Source of the DNA: Ciona savignyi
Lineage: Eukaryota; Chordata; Ascidiacea; Phlebobranchia; Cionidae
Assembly (NCBI GenBank): GCA_000149265.1
Contig: CH001964.1
Span: 573,062-637,061 of the forward strand
Length of the DNA: 64,000 nucleotides
Reading direction: 5' to 3'
Shown here: positions 10,426-20,914 of the stretch, one piece after another
Position numbering within the stretch: the first letter of the stretch is position 1
How the letters are laid out: each line of letters opens with the position of its first letter
Notes under the pieces: model-generated
The model's database searches: none
What the model was told of the DNA's origin: nothing
What the model saw: the letters and a program-made list of their open reading frames with translations, nothing else
Position numbers and translations under genes: made by a program

Positions 10426-13400
10426 TTACTGGGTGACGTAACAGGACTGTTGTGTCTGTGCCAGACGGTGGTGTCCGTTGTTTGGACCGCGGAGTCCTAT
10501 AAGCTCCATTGCTGGTATTTCGCGTTGTTCAAAATTTGCCTTTGGCTTTCGAGAAATTTGGTCCAAATTTTGAGGGCTGTTTTCCACGTTTTTCCCCCGG
10601 AATTTCCTCGAATTTTGCCGCGAAATTGTTCCGGATTCCTCGATCTGTTTTTCGGCGTCGTTTTCGCCGAAATTTTGGGAGCGGTTTCGCTGTAGCGAAT
10701 TGTGTTTCGGGGTCGATTCGAGGTCGCGAGGTGGCACTGGAGGGCAGTCGAGATCGTCGCTTGAAATGCGTTTCAACCGGAGTGTGATGTCACTTCCCAT
10801 ATCACTAGCGTTCCAAGGAAAACTGAAAAACACAACAAAAAAAATAAACATAAAACACAAATACCCAAAACGTATCAGATACGAATTTAATATGCGACTT
10901 AAATCTAGAAAATATTCATATTTTTACTGTAACTGTTGTAGAGCAAAGATAAGAAAGGGATAGGATACGATTTTCATGTTTATCCCCGTTAATGAGAAAA
11001 CCAAGGGGATTGACAAACGGGCAATCGTCAGATATTTATATTTATTAATCGATTTTAAAGGACAAAAGTTATAAAAACTGATCAGCAATTAATAATAAAA
11101 GGTAAAAAACCCTAAGTTAGTCCGACAGATTAGTCTTGTGGTAAAGTCCGTCTCCTCTCAGCCGAAGGGTTGAAGGTTCGAAACTGGTCGCTAGCTAGTC
11201 GGTTGTGTCATTGGGCAAGGCATTTAACAGACATTGCCTGAACCCAGCAGATTAATGGACTCTACTAAATTGAAGGAACGTGTGAATCATACATAATACA
11301 CTGTAATATCTTGTTAACCCCCTTGGTTTTCCCATTAACGGAGATAAACATGAATATACTATCCTAAATTAATTACATAAAATTCAAACATTAATGACTC
11401 CACCCACCTGTCAATCACCCATTGTGTCGGATCCGACCACGGTTTGGGGGTGGAGCTTTGTGATTGACGAATCCTCCTTACTGCGGCGATGACGTAGGGA
11501 GCGATGACGTGGTTCCAGACTTGCACGAACCACGAGCACGAGGCGTAGAATTCGACGGGGAAGGAGGAAAAAACCCGAGGTCCTGGGGTAAAGTGGGTTG
11601 AATTCAGGGCGTTTATCGAGGTTGATTTGTATGGAATGGACTTTGGAAACATGGCAAAGTTGGAAAAATTGTGCGTTTATCAAGATTTATATTACGCAAA
11701 TCGATCATACGTATTTTTTTAAATGATTTATACATGAAAATAACGGTCTTGATCGCGACCGATACAAATACCATTTGTACACAAAAACTGTCCTATGGAA
11801 GAGTACATTATCGGTTCGAAAGTTTTTTTACCGGCTTTAGTTTCGAACCCAGGATGGACTAGTTGCTAAGACCGTTTTTGGTCGGTAAGTCTGTATTTGT
11901 ATCGGCCGCGTTAACCATTAGGCCACACGGCTGTACATTGGTTTGAAAGTTATCCTGATAAAAACAATACCTATAGTGACATCTGCTGGACTCTGGGACT
12001 CAAGGCACCGATTCACTTGGTGCCAGCAGAGAGGCAGCCAGGTGATGACGCGTAGCATGTTCTGGAAATCGTCGTCGGGAGTGGCGGCTCCTCGTAATTC
12101 AGCTTCCACTACTGACCGTCTGTTTATGGAGATTTTTTAAGAAGTCGTTTTATTCACAGATTTTAAATTTTAAATCGCGGAAATGTTTTTTTTAGGAGAA
12201 TTAAACACTTGAGAGAAATGATTCTTTACTACTGACCGTCTGTTCATAGGGTTTTAAGTCTTTTTATTTGTATATTTCAGATTTAAAATCACGAAAACGT
12301 TTTTTTAAGAGAACTAAACACTTGAGAGAAATTATTATCTAATACTGACCGCATGTTAGTGTTTTTAGAGTCTCAAGTCATTTTATTGGCAGATTTCCAA
12401 TTTGAAATCGCAGTAATGTTTTAAAACTTTTATGAGAATTAAACAATTGAGAGAAATTAATATATTTAATTTTATAACAAATTCAGAAAAAAGTTTTGAT
12501 AATTTTTTAAATTTTTTTATCTATATAATCAAGAGAAATTTCTTAAAAAAATGCCGGAAAACCTTTAGCTAAAAAATTAAAAAAAATTTAAAAAAATAAA
12601 AATAATTTTTACCTTAAAAATCGTGCCATGTAGTTCTTGACGTGTACGCTGTTGTTCTTACACGACAACCATGTGAATTCGTGTCGGTGTTCCTCATTTT
12701 GGTGTGCTTTGCCTTGAAGTATTGTGCCTGGAAATACAGTGTTGTTAGAATGGGATAAACTGTAATTTTATGTATAAATTACAGTGCAAGAGTCAATTGT
12801 TAGGATAGGATAAGTTATTCATGTTTATCCCCGTGAATGGGAAAACCAAGGGAGTTAACCTCGCGCCCTATATGTCTGGTTACCGGAGCTATTGTGGTGT
12901 GTTGTGTATGATTCAGACGTTCCTTAAGTTTCATAGAACCCATCATTCCGCTGGGGTTAGGCAAAGTACATTAAGTGCTTTCCCCAAGGACACAGCCGAA
13001 TAGGTAATGACCAGTTTCGAATGTTTAACCCTTCAACGGAAAAACGGCGCACTAAACAACTAAGCTAATCGGTTAAATTGTATCAATTACACGTTCCTTC
13101 AATTTACTAGAAACTTTCATTCCCCTTAGTTCTTATTAAATCGTTTGAATTGTAGGTTTGTAATACTATGACGCACACTACTAACATCCCACTAATCTAT
13201 GACATCACAACACACACTTTTGACATCACAACACACACCTATGACATCACAACACCCACCTATGACGTAGGGACACTTGGACTCCGGCGGCAACTCAACG
13301 ATGGGTGAATAGGTTTGAGTAAGCGATTGGAGCAAATGGTTGTTCTCCACAATAATCACGTGGGGAAGACTGGAATAAGCGGATGTCTTGCAAGCCTCAG

Positions 13401-16400
13401 CTACTTTCCTCAAGTAAACGTTGAGATCCTGTAGAAAAAGTCCGACCGGTTAGTCGTGTGGTTTAGTGCGTCGCCTTTCACCCGAAAGGTTACAGGTTCG
13501 AAATTGGTCGAAGGCCAGTCAGTTGTGTCCTTGATCAAGGCACTTAACGGACATTGCATGAACACAGCGGATTAATGGGTTCTACCAAATTGAAGGAACG
13601 TGCATATTATATACAACATATTGCAGCTCCGTTAACCCAGATAAATATAAATATCCTATCCTATCCTAAATAAATTGGGATTTGTTGACGATTTGTAATC
13701 ACTGGTCATAGCATTTAACCCACACAAGCTCTAAGCTATGCGGGGTTTAAAACATATTTAAAGAGATAAAAGTACACCCAGTGGTTTCTTATGGGCTAAA
13801 ATGTGCACCATGTCTATTTATCCACACATTGTAATATCTCCAGCAACTCAACAGAGTGTATGATGTATATTACGGTAAAGTAGATAAAGCCTGACTTTCC
13901 ACCAATACGAATATAAATAAACCATCCACACACCGTATTAGCTCCAACAACATGATTGTGGGCATGAGGTGTTTTACTGTGCACATGAGCAAGCCACTAT
14001 ACATTGCTCCAACCCAGTGGTATCTAATTCCAATTTTCCGTCCAGCGAAGCAAAAAAGTTAGACGATTCATAATATGTAATATCCTAGCAACTCGACTGT
14101 GAGCATGAGGTGTATTATAGTGCACTTAAGCAAGCCATTTTACATTGCTTCAACCCAAGTGGCTACTTAGGTGCACAGTAATACACATCATACTCACAGT
14201 CGAGTTACTGGAGCTATTACAGTGTGTAAAAAATCAGACATATCCCTAGGATAATTTTTGCATGCAATGTTATAAACACCCAGCTATCTTACCTCCTCCC
14301 CTCTTTGTTTGACGTCATACACAAAGATTGGTTCGGTCGTCATGACTTGTCGTCTCGCGCGCGACACCATGTGGTGGGCGATACTGAAAATAGAAATCGC
14401 AACAAAATTAAAACTCATGAAATTGAAAGTTTTTTTAAATCGTACGGTCGTGTGGCCGAATGGTTAAGTCGGCCGATACATGTACTAACTCATACATACA
14501 AAAATGGTCCTAGGGACGAGTTAATCATGGGATCAAAACGTCCAAAAATCATGGTAAAAAAAAGAAAGTTTTCTGAAATAATAAATCGCAAAACTGGCCT
14601 GTGTTTAAAATACCATATTTAAAGACAAACCAGCGAATAGCTATAGTCCGTCCTTGTGCAAGGCACTTTGCAGACGTTGCCTGAACCAAATGGAATGATA
14701 AGTTAAACAAAAACAGTAGCAAAGTATACACAACACACTGCAACAGCTCCTGTAATCGTACGGTTTAAACATGTTAGTTTTAAACATGGGGTTGGAGTTA
14801 GGGTTACTTTTGGGGTTGAGATTCGTGTATGGGGCAGGGTTCAAATTAGTTTCCATAATTTTAGTGAGCAGTTTCCCTGCTTTCCTCTTTCCCTCCTTTA
14901 GTGTTGCCTCTAAATTACCTGTTCGCCAAATACGTCTTGCCAGTGCCAGAAGGACCGTGCAGCATTATCCGCGTCTTGTGCATGAGGCTGGTGACGTAAC
15001 GTTGCAATGTTTCTCGTGGCACCAAGGACTTGAACGCCATGAGATCAACAGAACCGCAGGATCCGTCTGTGTTAAATAGGACATGTTATGTGGCCGAATG
15101 GTTAGAGCGATTTTGATATAAGGGTTCGAACGAAGTCGTCACAGGTTCGGAACTTAGCGAAGTAAAATATTTTTTTGTCATTTCTAACTTTAATGTGTAG
15201 TGTTTTGACTTTCAGCTACCGCTATAATTGTTTTAGTATATGTTTAAAATAGTTTACGGATTTTCTTTCAATTATTGGTGGTAAACGCTATAGAGAATAA
15301 AACAAAAATAAAATTTAATAATTAATTGCCCTATTAAATTGAATTTAAGAATTAAAAACGACATTTTCATGCTTAAGGTTTTGATTTGTTTTATTATACA
15401 TTTTTCATATTGTTTTGTACTTTTTTTAATTAGTAGTAGTAAACGCAGTATAGTAAAAAAAATACATAGTAAAAAAATACAAATTTATTAATTGATTTAC
15501 ACCCCCCTCCCCCCCAAAAAATGTTGATTTTCATTACCTTTTAGAGATATCTTCACGCTGTTGACGTCTCCGATGATAAAAGCGCACGGGAGTAGTTCCG
15601 GGGGCCTTGAACCCGGGATTCTGGTTTGTTCACCCACCTTGTAGAAAGCGATGCTGGCTATGGAGAGACCCAACCTTGCTTCGCCGTCTATGCATTTGCA
15701 GTATTCCTAGGTGGAGGTGAAAATAACAAATAAATTCTGAAAATAAAAAATAAAATACAAATAAATAACGAAAAAAATTATTGACGTTTGGCGCAGTCGT
15801 TAAGGGCATAGAGTGTAGAATGTTAGTTAAAAGGTTGTGGGATTAAAACTATCCACTGGCGTGTCGGTTGTGTCCTTGGGTTGGAAACTTAAGAATTTTA
15901 CGTTATATTCCCATGCATAGGAAAGGCAAGTGTGTTATCACAAGGTAAATCTTCAGATTACCGTGGTTATTGCAGCTATTGCAGTGTTTAAATATGATCG
16001 AGAAGATGCCAAATATTAGTACAAGCCATTAATTCGATTGCACAAAAAGCTACTTACAACGTGCCAAATGAGAGGACATTGTCATCGGTACAGATGACTT
16101 AAGTTAAAGGTAAGTGTTTGAAAGGTTTTAAAACATATCTTGATTCTTGTAGGGTAACTAGGGTCCACGGGTAAGGATTTGGATAAGTTTTCGAAAAGTA
16201 GAGACAAATATGGGAGTAAAATTGGATAGATTTGCGCTTATAGACCCACGAATTATTGTAAAAATGTAACAAATATTAAAAGGTCTCAACGAATTTTTAT
16301 TACCTTTAAATAAATTCATTAGAAAAGAAGAATTTATAAAACTTACCATAAAAATATCTCCTGTCATCTGATCTAGTTCGGCCCAGTTCGTTTTTCTCGC

Positions 16401-19400
16401 GACTGGAACCGAACCAATTAATATGTCTTCGTCACCCTTAGTTTGAGGGGATTTCCCTGAAAACGGGGTCTCTACGACGAAGTGTAACTGGGACCCCTCG
16501 TCTTCACAACCGGGTGACACGGCACGGTAGAGTTTCCGACAATCTGGATTATTTGGAAAATATTTATAATTGTTCAGGGCATAAGTAGCAAATCCAGGAC
16601 CACTGGGTTACTCGTTTAGTTAGTTTTACGTCCACAGTGCACTGTGCAATGTATCTAATGAGTCCGACAAATTAGCTTTGTGATTTAGTGAGTCGCATTT
16701 TAACCGAAAGGTTTCAAGTTCGAAACTGGTCGCTAGCTAGTCGGTTGTGTCCTTAGGCAAGTCAATAAAATATCCGAAACTATCTTATCAATTTCAAACA
16801 ACCCAATTCAACAAAAAAACATCAACAAAAACAGATCACTAATTTTACCGGGCTCATTTTCGAAAGATGCGTTGACCGTTTTATATTTAATTAAATACAT
16901 TGGTCGCGTTAATCATTCGGCCACACAACCTTACAACAAACTCACCAATTTGAGAGAGGGCGGGGTTAAAGTTATTTAGCGCCTCCGGTGACGATGGGGA
17001 GCTGAAATGGTGGCCGGTAGATGACGCAAGAGGGGAGAGTTTAAGGTGGAACGGAGAGGACGGGTTGGAAGTGACGTAACCGTTAGTGACGTGGGTTCCG
17101 GATTGAAGTCGCTCGTTTTCTAAGCGAAGGAGCTGCATCTCGTGCTGTGATTGTGATGTCATAAGTAGAAAACAACGGCAGTGTAGAATGTACATTTTGA
17201 AAGCAGTAGATGGCCACACACGCTATTGGCAAAATACGAAACTGTATACCAGCTGTGGTAAAACCACTTTATTAAACTGCTTACCTGATCCAAATATCAT
17301 AACGTTTTTTTTCATTTTAGAATAGAATAACCGGGAATCACACAGGAATCCTCAGATAACTTTGTACCCACTTTCATGTTAAGCTTTTAACGTGCAAAAT
17401 TTGATGGTATATTGTTGCAGATTTTTTGCAATGCATTATTTAAATAGGTTTAAACAACGGCCTCTAAGTGATTTGCTAAATAACACAACGAAATAGCTGA
17501 TTACGATAAAGTCATAGTTTAGCTAGCAATAATCTACCCGGTTGGCCATTTACCTTTGGAAATCGGGGATAAATTCATTCTTATAGCAAAGTTATTGACC
17601 AGTTTTAGCTCCCGTTCGAACCTACAACCCTTCGACTAAACGGCGACGCACTAACCCACCAAGCTACCCGACCAAACAGGCTTTTTCTCAAGGGAAATCA
17701 TAAAAAACAGGGATTTTTATGCTTCACCTGCATCTGAGCGATTTGGTCTTTCAGCTGGTGCAACTGGTGCTGTGACGTCAGCGCTTCCAATCTGACGTCA
17801 GTCAACTTCCGGTCTTTCTCTTGGACGATTTGCAGGATTTCGTTGTAAGTGATCGCGTCCGTTGATCCCTCGACACTGTGCATGGGGGCATGGTTAGCTC
17901 ATCTTTATTTCCAGAGGCGAAAATACGACGAAGGGTATTTTTACCGACACAAGTTTCGAACCCAAGATAGAGACGTCATTTGGACCGTTTATATATATAT
18001 ATGAGTCGGTTGCGTTAACCATTCGGCCACACGGCCGTGCCGACGACGACGGGTGTTACGACACGGGCAATCTCAGATCACCTCGCGCCTACCGTCGAGT
18101 TACCGGAGCTATTGCAGTGTGTTGTATATGATAAACACGTTTATTTAATTTGGTAGAACCCATTATTCTGCTGGGTTCAGGCAATGTCCGTTAAGTGCCT
18201 TGCCCTAGGACACAACCGACTAGCTATCAGCTGGTTTCGATCCGACAACCATTCGGCTGACGGTCGGACATGTTACGAATGGGCTAACTACACAGGCTAA
18301 TATCAAAATGGGAGAAACAAAAAACAAGAAACGAAAATATCAAACACAGTCAACGAAACAAATAAAATCTATATATAAAACGCTTAATTTACTGTTCAAA
18401 GTTAGGTCTATAAAATATAAAGATTTTACTACATTTAATCAATTTTATGACGTCATAAACGCTATTACTACCTCCCGCTTCGAAAACTAGTTCTAGAAGG
18501 TGAAGTTGCGCAACCCGAGTCGTCAGCGTCGGTGAACTCTTGACCTTGGTGGGATTGTGACGTCTTATTGCTCTTTGTGAACGATTTAAGAGGCAGCTGG
18601 AAAGCGGTATGTAAAAGTGTTAATCAAAATTATGGTGGCACTTTTACGCTCTAGTTTCCGACACAAAAGAGAAAAAACAGGAGATACATCGTTATTAATA
18701 ATAGAGATATGATGGAATATTCATATTTATCCCCGTGATTGGAATAACGCAAGTAGCGCTATTACACAGGTAATTTTCAGATAACCTTGCGCCCACCGTC
18801 GTTACTAGAGCTGTTGCAGTGTGTTGTGTGGGATCGATACATTCTTTTGATCTCAATGGAACCCATTAATCGACTGGTTCGGGCGGTATCAGCTAAGTGC
18901 CTTGCCCAATGACACAACCGAGGGCTATTGCAGTGTGTTGTGTATGATTCACGGGTTCCTTCAATTTGCTAAAATGCATTCTACTGTAGTTCAGGCAATG
19001 TCTGTAAAATGCCTTGTCCATTGACACAGCCGACTGCGACGCTCTAAATATTGAAAAAACATCAGGAAGATAAGATAACTTTCCAATTTCTTAAAAAATC
19101 TTTTTTTTGTTTTGGGGACTTCTATTGAACAATTTATTTATTGTTTTTTTGTCAGATAACTCGTGTCCGCAGTCGGGTTAACCGAATAATCGCATTTTGT
19201 TGAATAGAAAACGTAAAACAATCAAACAGTAAAAAGAATAGAGCAGCGTTTCTCAACTGTGGGGGTGTCGCGACCCACCGGTTGGGGTCGCGTAAGGAAT
19301 CTCTGGTGGGGTCGTGAAAAAAGTATAGTCAGCTCTGATTAACTATACTGGCTATTTCCTATACAAAAATCAAGGGGGAAATTATCATAATATGTGTCAT

Positions 19401-20861
19401 CACACAATCTTGAATCGTGGCGTGATCTTCACCTGACCTCAGGTCATTGAACCTTTCGTCTCTCACACATGTTACAACAACTATATATAAAGTTAAGTGG
19501 GTCGCCAAAAATTGTGGTAATTAATAGTGGGTCCCAACTCTAAAAAGTTTGAGAACCACTGGAATAGAGAGACGAGTTTACTATAAAAAACAAAACATTC
19601 GAAAAAAGTTAGAAGAAAGTTTTGCCACGTGTCGTCTCCAACTTTTGTGACGTCACAAAAACACCTCGACGTTTATGACGTCACAAATTGATTTCAAACG
19701 AAATTTCGACAACGCTATTAAAACTCCAACACTTTGGATTTCGTGACAAATTTTCAATAATCCAACGATCGTCAAGCGTTTCTAACAAGCACTCTTGTGA
19801 CGTCACACAATGACGTCACGGCTCTCTTACCCAGCGTTTCTTCTTCTTTCCGTCGCTGTCGCCGCTGCTGCCTGAGCCGGAACTCGACACGCTTGAGTGA
19901 CTCGCGTGGGAACTCATCGACGAAAGACTTCCGGATGATATCCGCTTGTTAATCGGGGAGTTTGGTGATAGGGCGTCTAAAATGCAAATGGTTTATTAGA
20001 TGGGCTTGTTATGTATATAAAGAAATATTGTAGAATAAAAACGGGCATCTAAACTGTTTTTTTTTTATATAAAGTATTAATATTAAATATAAAGGGAGTT
20101 CCAAAAATGGCACAGTGGGTTTATTAGATGGGTTTGTTATTTTTATAAAGAAATATTGTAAAATTAAAACGGGCATCTAAACTGGTTTATTTATATAAAG
20201 AAATATTATAGAATATAAAGGGGGTTCTAAAAATGGAGAGAGAGGAAAACTAGATGGGTTATATTATATTATTTATATATTGGGGACAAATATCTAAGAG
20301 GTTATACATTAGAATATTCTTGGGGGTAAAGTGGAAGGGGTTGATTGAACAGAGAGTAATATTGAAGAATTTATCTATTGTTATAGTGGATTGTTGGGTT
20401 AGCGAAGTGTAGTGTGTAAGTATTGACAAAACTTTGCCTAAATTAGTAAAAAATGGGCTGGGGAAAACTAATTCTAACCATGTCTAGAAGACCAATCTCA
20501 CCACATAACTAAACCTAATTATAACCCCAGCTCTAACACTAACTCCAACGTCCTAATATTTATTTCAGTATGCATTTTTCCCTTTTTTCCCTAATTTTTT
20601 CGCGTCAAAATTACCGAAATGTCTCGCTGACGAGAGTGCTGGGGCTGAATACGCGGAACCAGTCGACCAGTGGTTCGAATCCGTCGCCGTGTAGGTCGTG
20701 TCCGAATGAGGCGTGGTATTCGCGCTTCTTGAGTCCGGGAAATTGAACGCGCTCCCCGGGCTATGGGCGCTTGAATTCGCCGCGGAGCGCTCGGCTTTGG
20801 CCCGAAGTTCTTCGATTGTTTTTCGAAGTTTGTCCAACTCGTTTTCTTTCTTTCCATCCAT
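10426..20861 (-). CDS. Neuron navigator (NAV/UNC-53 family), short 824-aa form
   Basis: Fourteen exons in transcription order: 20861-20615, 19976-19831, 18596-18472, 17875-17728, 17144-16946, 16543-16347, 15706-15538, 15066-14919, 14383-14293, 13428-13260, 12727-12613, 12119-11971, 11582-11408, 10822-10426. They sum to 2475 nt (824 codons plus stop), all GT-AG and phase-consistent. Features: heptad helix ELDKLRKTIEELRA at residues 8-21; Ser-rich linker ending KKKKRW (126-131); coiled coil about 175-240 with DRKLTDVRLEAL; ILIGSVPVARKTNW before the ATPase; Walker A GPSGTGKT 448-455; Walker B-like VIIVEN 514-519, with Glu518 where vertebrate NAVs have Asp; WLPLCWHQVN and ADVTIGPRVF, then a variable Ser/Asn/Gln-rich tail from about 694. 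NAVs bind microtubules and act in cell migration and axon guidance (family knowledge). The calponin-homology and long Ser-rich N terminus of vertebrate NAV2/3 are absent. An in-frame TGA just above ATG 20861 supports this start for this transcript; longer isoforms could begin further upstream. Confidence 0.95.
10962..11035 (-). mobile_element. SINE family A, tail fragment
   Basis: Minus-strand tail only: TTTTCATGTTTATCCCCGTT, AACCAAGGGG and GGGCAATCGTCAGAT. It lies in the last NAV intron. Confidence 0.65.
11118..11372 (+). mobile_element. SINE family A, near full length
   Basis: Antisense to NAV in its last intron. Begins with AGTCCGACAGATTAGTC and the tRNA-like head, and ends GGAGATAAACATGAATA. 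Part of the middle, between the AATATC and GTTAACCCCC blocks, is deleted. Confidence 0.85.
11828..11934 (-). mobile_element. tRNA-like SINE (family B)
   Basis: Family B is a compact element of about 110 bp. Its A box is like TGGCCGAATGGTTAACGCG (class II tRNA style) and its B box is like GGGTTCGAAACTAGACC, followed by an A-rich tail. This minus-strand copy lies in the NAV intron between exons 12119-11971 and 11582-11408 and has both boxes. Confidence 0.75.
12105..12464 (-). repeat. Triplicated exon/intron boundary of a NAV exon
   Basis: Three units of about 115-120 bp start near 12105, 12228 and 12339. Unit 1 contains the true acceptor of NAV exon 12119-11971 and its first bases. Unit 2 repeats that junction exactly (minus strand AACAG followed by ACGGTCAGTAG, AG at 12241-12240). 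Unit 3 is more diverged. Confidence 0.85.
12798..13075 (-). mobile_element. SINE family A, near full length
   Basis: Minus-strand copy in a NAV intron. It runs from TTCATGTTTATCCCCGTGAA to an eroded head with ACGGCGCACTAAACAAC; a piece of the ATC-TGACGATTG block is missing. Confidence 0.85.
13196..13268 (-). repeat. 21-bp tandem repeat of a NAV splice donor
   Basis: On the minus strand the exon end GTCATAG|GTGGGTGTTGTGAT is followed by further copies of the same 21-bp unit. The second unit has ATAG|GTGTGT at 13239, exactly 21 bp beyond the true donor at 13260, and the frame stays open through all copies. Use of the second donor would add seven residues (GGCCDVI) after the YVI of the ATPase domain. 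Confidence 0.9.
13438..13665 (+). mobile_element. SINE family A, internally shortened
   Basis: Antisense to NAV, starting 10 bp upstream of exon 13428-13260. It keeps the head (GTCGTGTGGTTTAGTGCGTC), middle and an abrupt tail AGATAAATATAAATATCC; the TCTGACGATTG block is deleted. Confidence 0.85.
13780..14255. repeat. 140-bp repeat copies, partly inverted
   Basis: Same family as 8140-8733. Plus-orientation units occupy about 13790-14150. From about 14155 a unit in the opposite direction (GTGCACAGTAATACACATCA, CAGTCGAGTTACTGGAGC) follows, forming an imperfect inverted pair inside the NAV intron. Confidence 0.75.
14443..14545 (+). mobile_element. tRNA-like SINE family B
   Basis: A box at GTGGCCGAATGGTTAAGTCG, then CGATACATGTAC. 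The B-box side is replaced by ATGGGATCAAAACGTCC, so the copy is old. Confidence 0.65.
14760..14915 (+). mobile_element. Foldback MITE next to a NAV donor
   Basis: Core GGGGTTGGAGTTAGGGTTAC and right arm GAGCAGTTTCCCTGC, TTTCCCTCCTTTAGTGTTGC. The arm ends only a few bases from the splice donor of NAV exon 15066-14919 (GT at 14918-14917), so it occupies the very start of that intron. The left arm is lost. Confidence 0.75.
15085..15165 (+). mobile_element. tRNA-like SINE family B, short copy
   Basis: GTGGCCGAATGGTTAGAGCG followed within 50 bp by B-box-like CACAGGTTCGGAACTTAG. It begins about 20 bp upstream of NAV exon 15066-14919 and is antisense to it. Confidence 0.65.
16655..16770 (+). mobile_element. 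SINE family A, head half
   Basis: AGTCCGACAAATTAGC, the head, TTCGAAACTGGTCGCTAGCT and TCGGTTGTGTCCTTAGG. Truncated after this block. Confidence 0.8.
16900..16931 (-). mobile_element. tRNA-like SINE family B, A-box fragment
   Basis: TTGGTCGCGTTAATCATTCGG and CCACACAACC are the reverse complement of the A-box end. The fragment lies in the NAV intron 15 bp past donor 16946. Confidence 0.5.
17595..17672 (-). mobile_element. SINE family A, head fragment
   Basis: GACCAGTTTTAGCTCCCG, CTACAACCCTTCGACTAAAC, GGCGACGCACTAACCCACC. This is the tRNA-like head on the minus strand, just beyond NAV exon 17875-17728. Confidence 0.65.
17928..18036 (-). mobile_element. tRNA-like SINE family B
   Basis: Both boxes present on the minus strand (AAGTTTCGAACCCAAG and GCGTTAACCATTCGGCCAC), separated by a short TA run. 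Confidence 0.75.
18055..18262 (-). mobile_element. SINE family A, lacking the extreme tail
   Basis: From ACACGGGCAATCTCAGATCA through CTGCTGGGTTCAGGCAATGT to an eroded head. It directly abuts the family B copy on its left. Confidence 0.8.
18712..19040 (-). mobile_element. Two overlapping SINE family A pieces
   Basis: The first piece runs from the tail (ATATTCATATTTATCCCCGT) to GCCTTGCCCAATGACACAAC. At about 18920 the order jumps back to GCTATTGCAGTGTGTTGTGT and runs again to CCATTGACACAGCCGACT. This suggests an internal duplication or nested insertion. Confidence 0.7.
19244..19561. mobile_element. hAT-type MITE, 318 bp, with 8-bp target duplication
   Basis: Ends are CAGCGTTTCTCAACTG and GTTTGAGAACCACTG, an imperfect inverted pair. 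Identical 8-bp repeats GAATAGAG flank it (19236-19243 and 19562-19569). The inside is GC-rich near the ends (GGGTCGC on both sides). It lies in the NAV intron between exons 19976-19831 and 18596-18472. Confidence 0.92.
19648..19818. promoter_or_regulatory. Cluster of four TGACGTCA (CRE-type) palindromes
   Basis: Exact TGACGTCA at 19648-19655, 19676-19683, 19798-19805 and 19811-19818, immediately inside the intron that follows NAV exon 19976-19831. CREB/ATF proteins bind this site in other animals; a role here is inference. Confidence 0.45.
19985..20240. repeat. Tandem repeat of about 128 bp carrying acceptor-like copies
   Basis: Units share GTTTATTAGATGGG, TATAAAGAAATATTGTA and AACGGGCATCTAAACTG. 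On the minus strand the last motif reads TTTAG then ATGCCC, close to the true acceptor TTTAG then ACGCCC of NAV exon 19976-19831. AGs fall at 20050-20049 and 20178-20177. Confidence 0.7.
20455..20600 (-). mobile_element. Foldback MITE, partial, close to the first NAV donor
   Basis: Minus-orientation core (AACCCCAGCTCTAACAC in plus reading) and arm TTTTTCCCTTTTTTCCC, ending about 15 bp from the donor at 20615. Its frame happens to stay open to a stop at 20565. Confidence 0.55.
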
Positions 20862-20914
20862 TCTTATTCAGTTTGAAATCTCCAGTTTTCAAAATTTCTG
20901 CAAAAAATTAAAAG
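20862..20914 (-). promoter_or_regulatory. 5' leader acceptor of NAV
   Basis: On the minus strand a strong acceptor (CTTTTAATTTTTTGCAG) ends at 20898, 36 nt above ATG 20861. A TGA lies in frame between them, so this is untranslated leader. The AG could receive either a cis-spliced 5' UTR exon (see 26241-26330) or the trans-spliced leader; the sequence alone cannot decide. Confidence 0.55.

Noticed and set aside
10450-10963. Three plus-strand ORFs of 81-92 codons
   Set aside because: Antisense to the last NAV exon; composition mirrors that exon's GC content.
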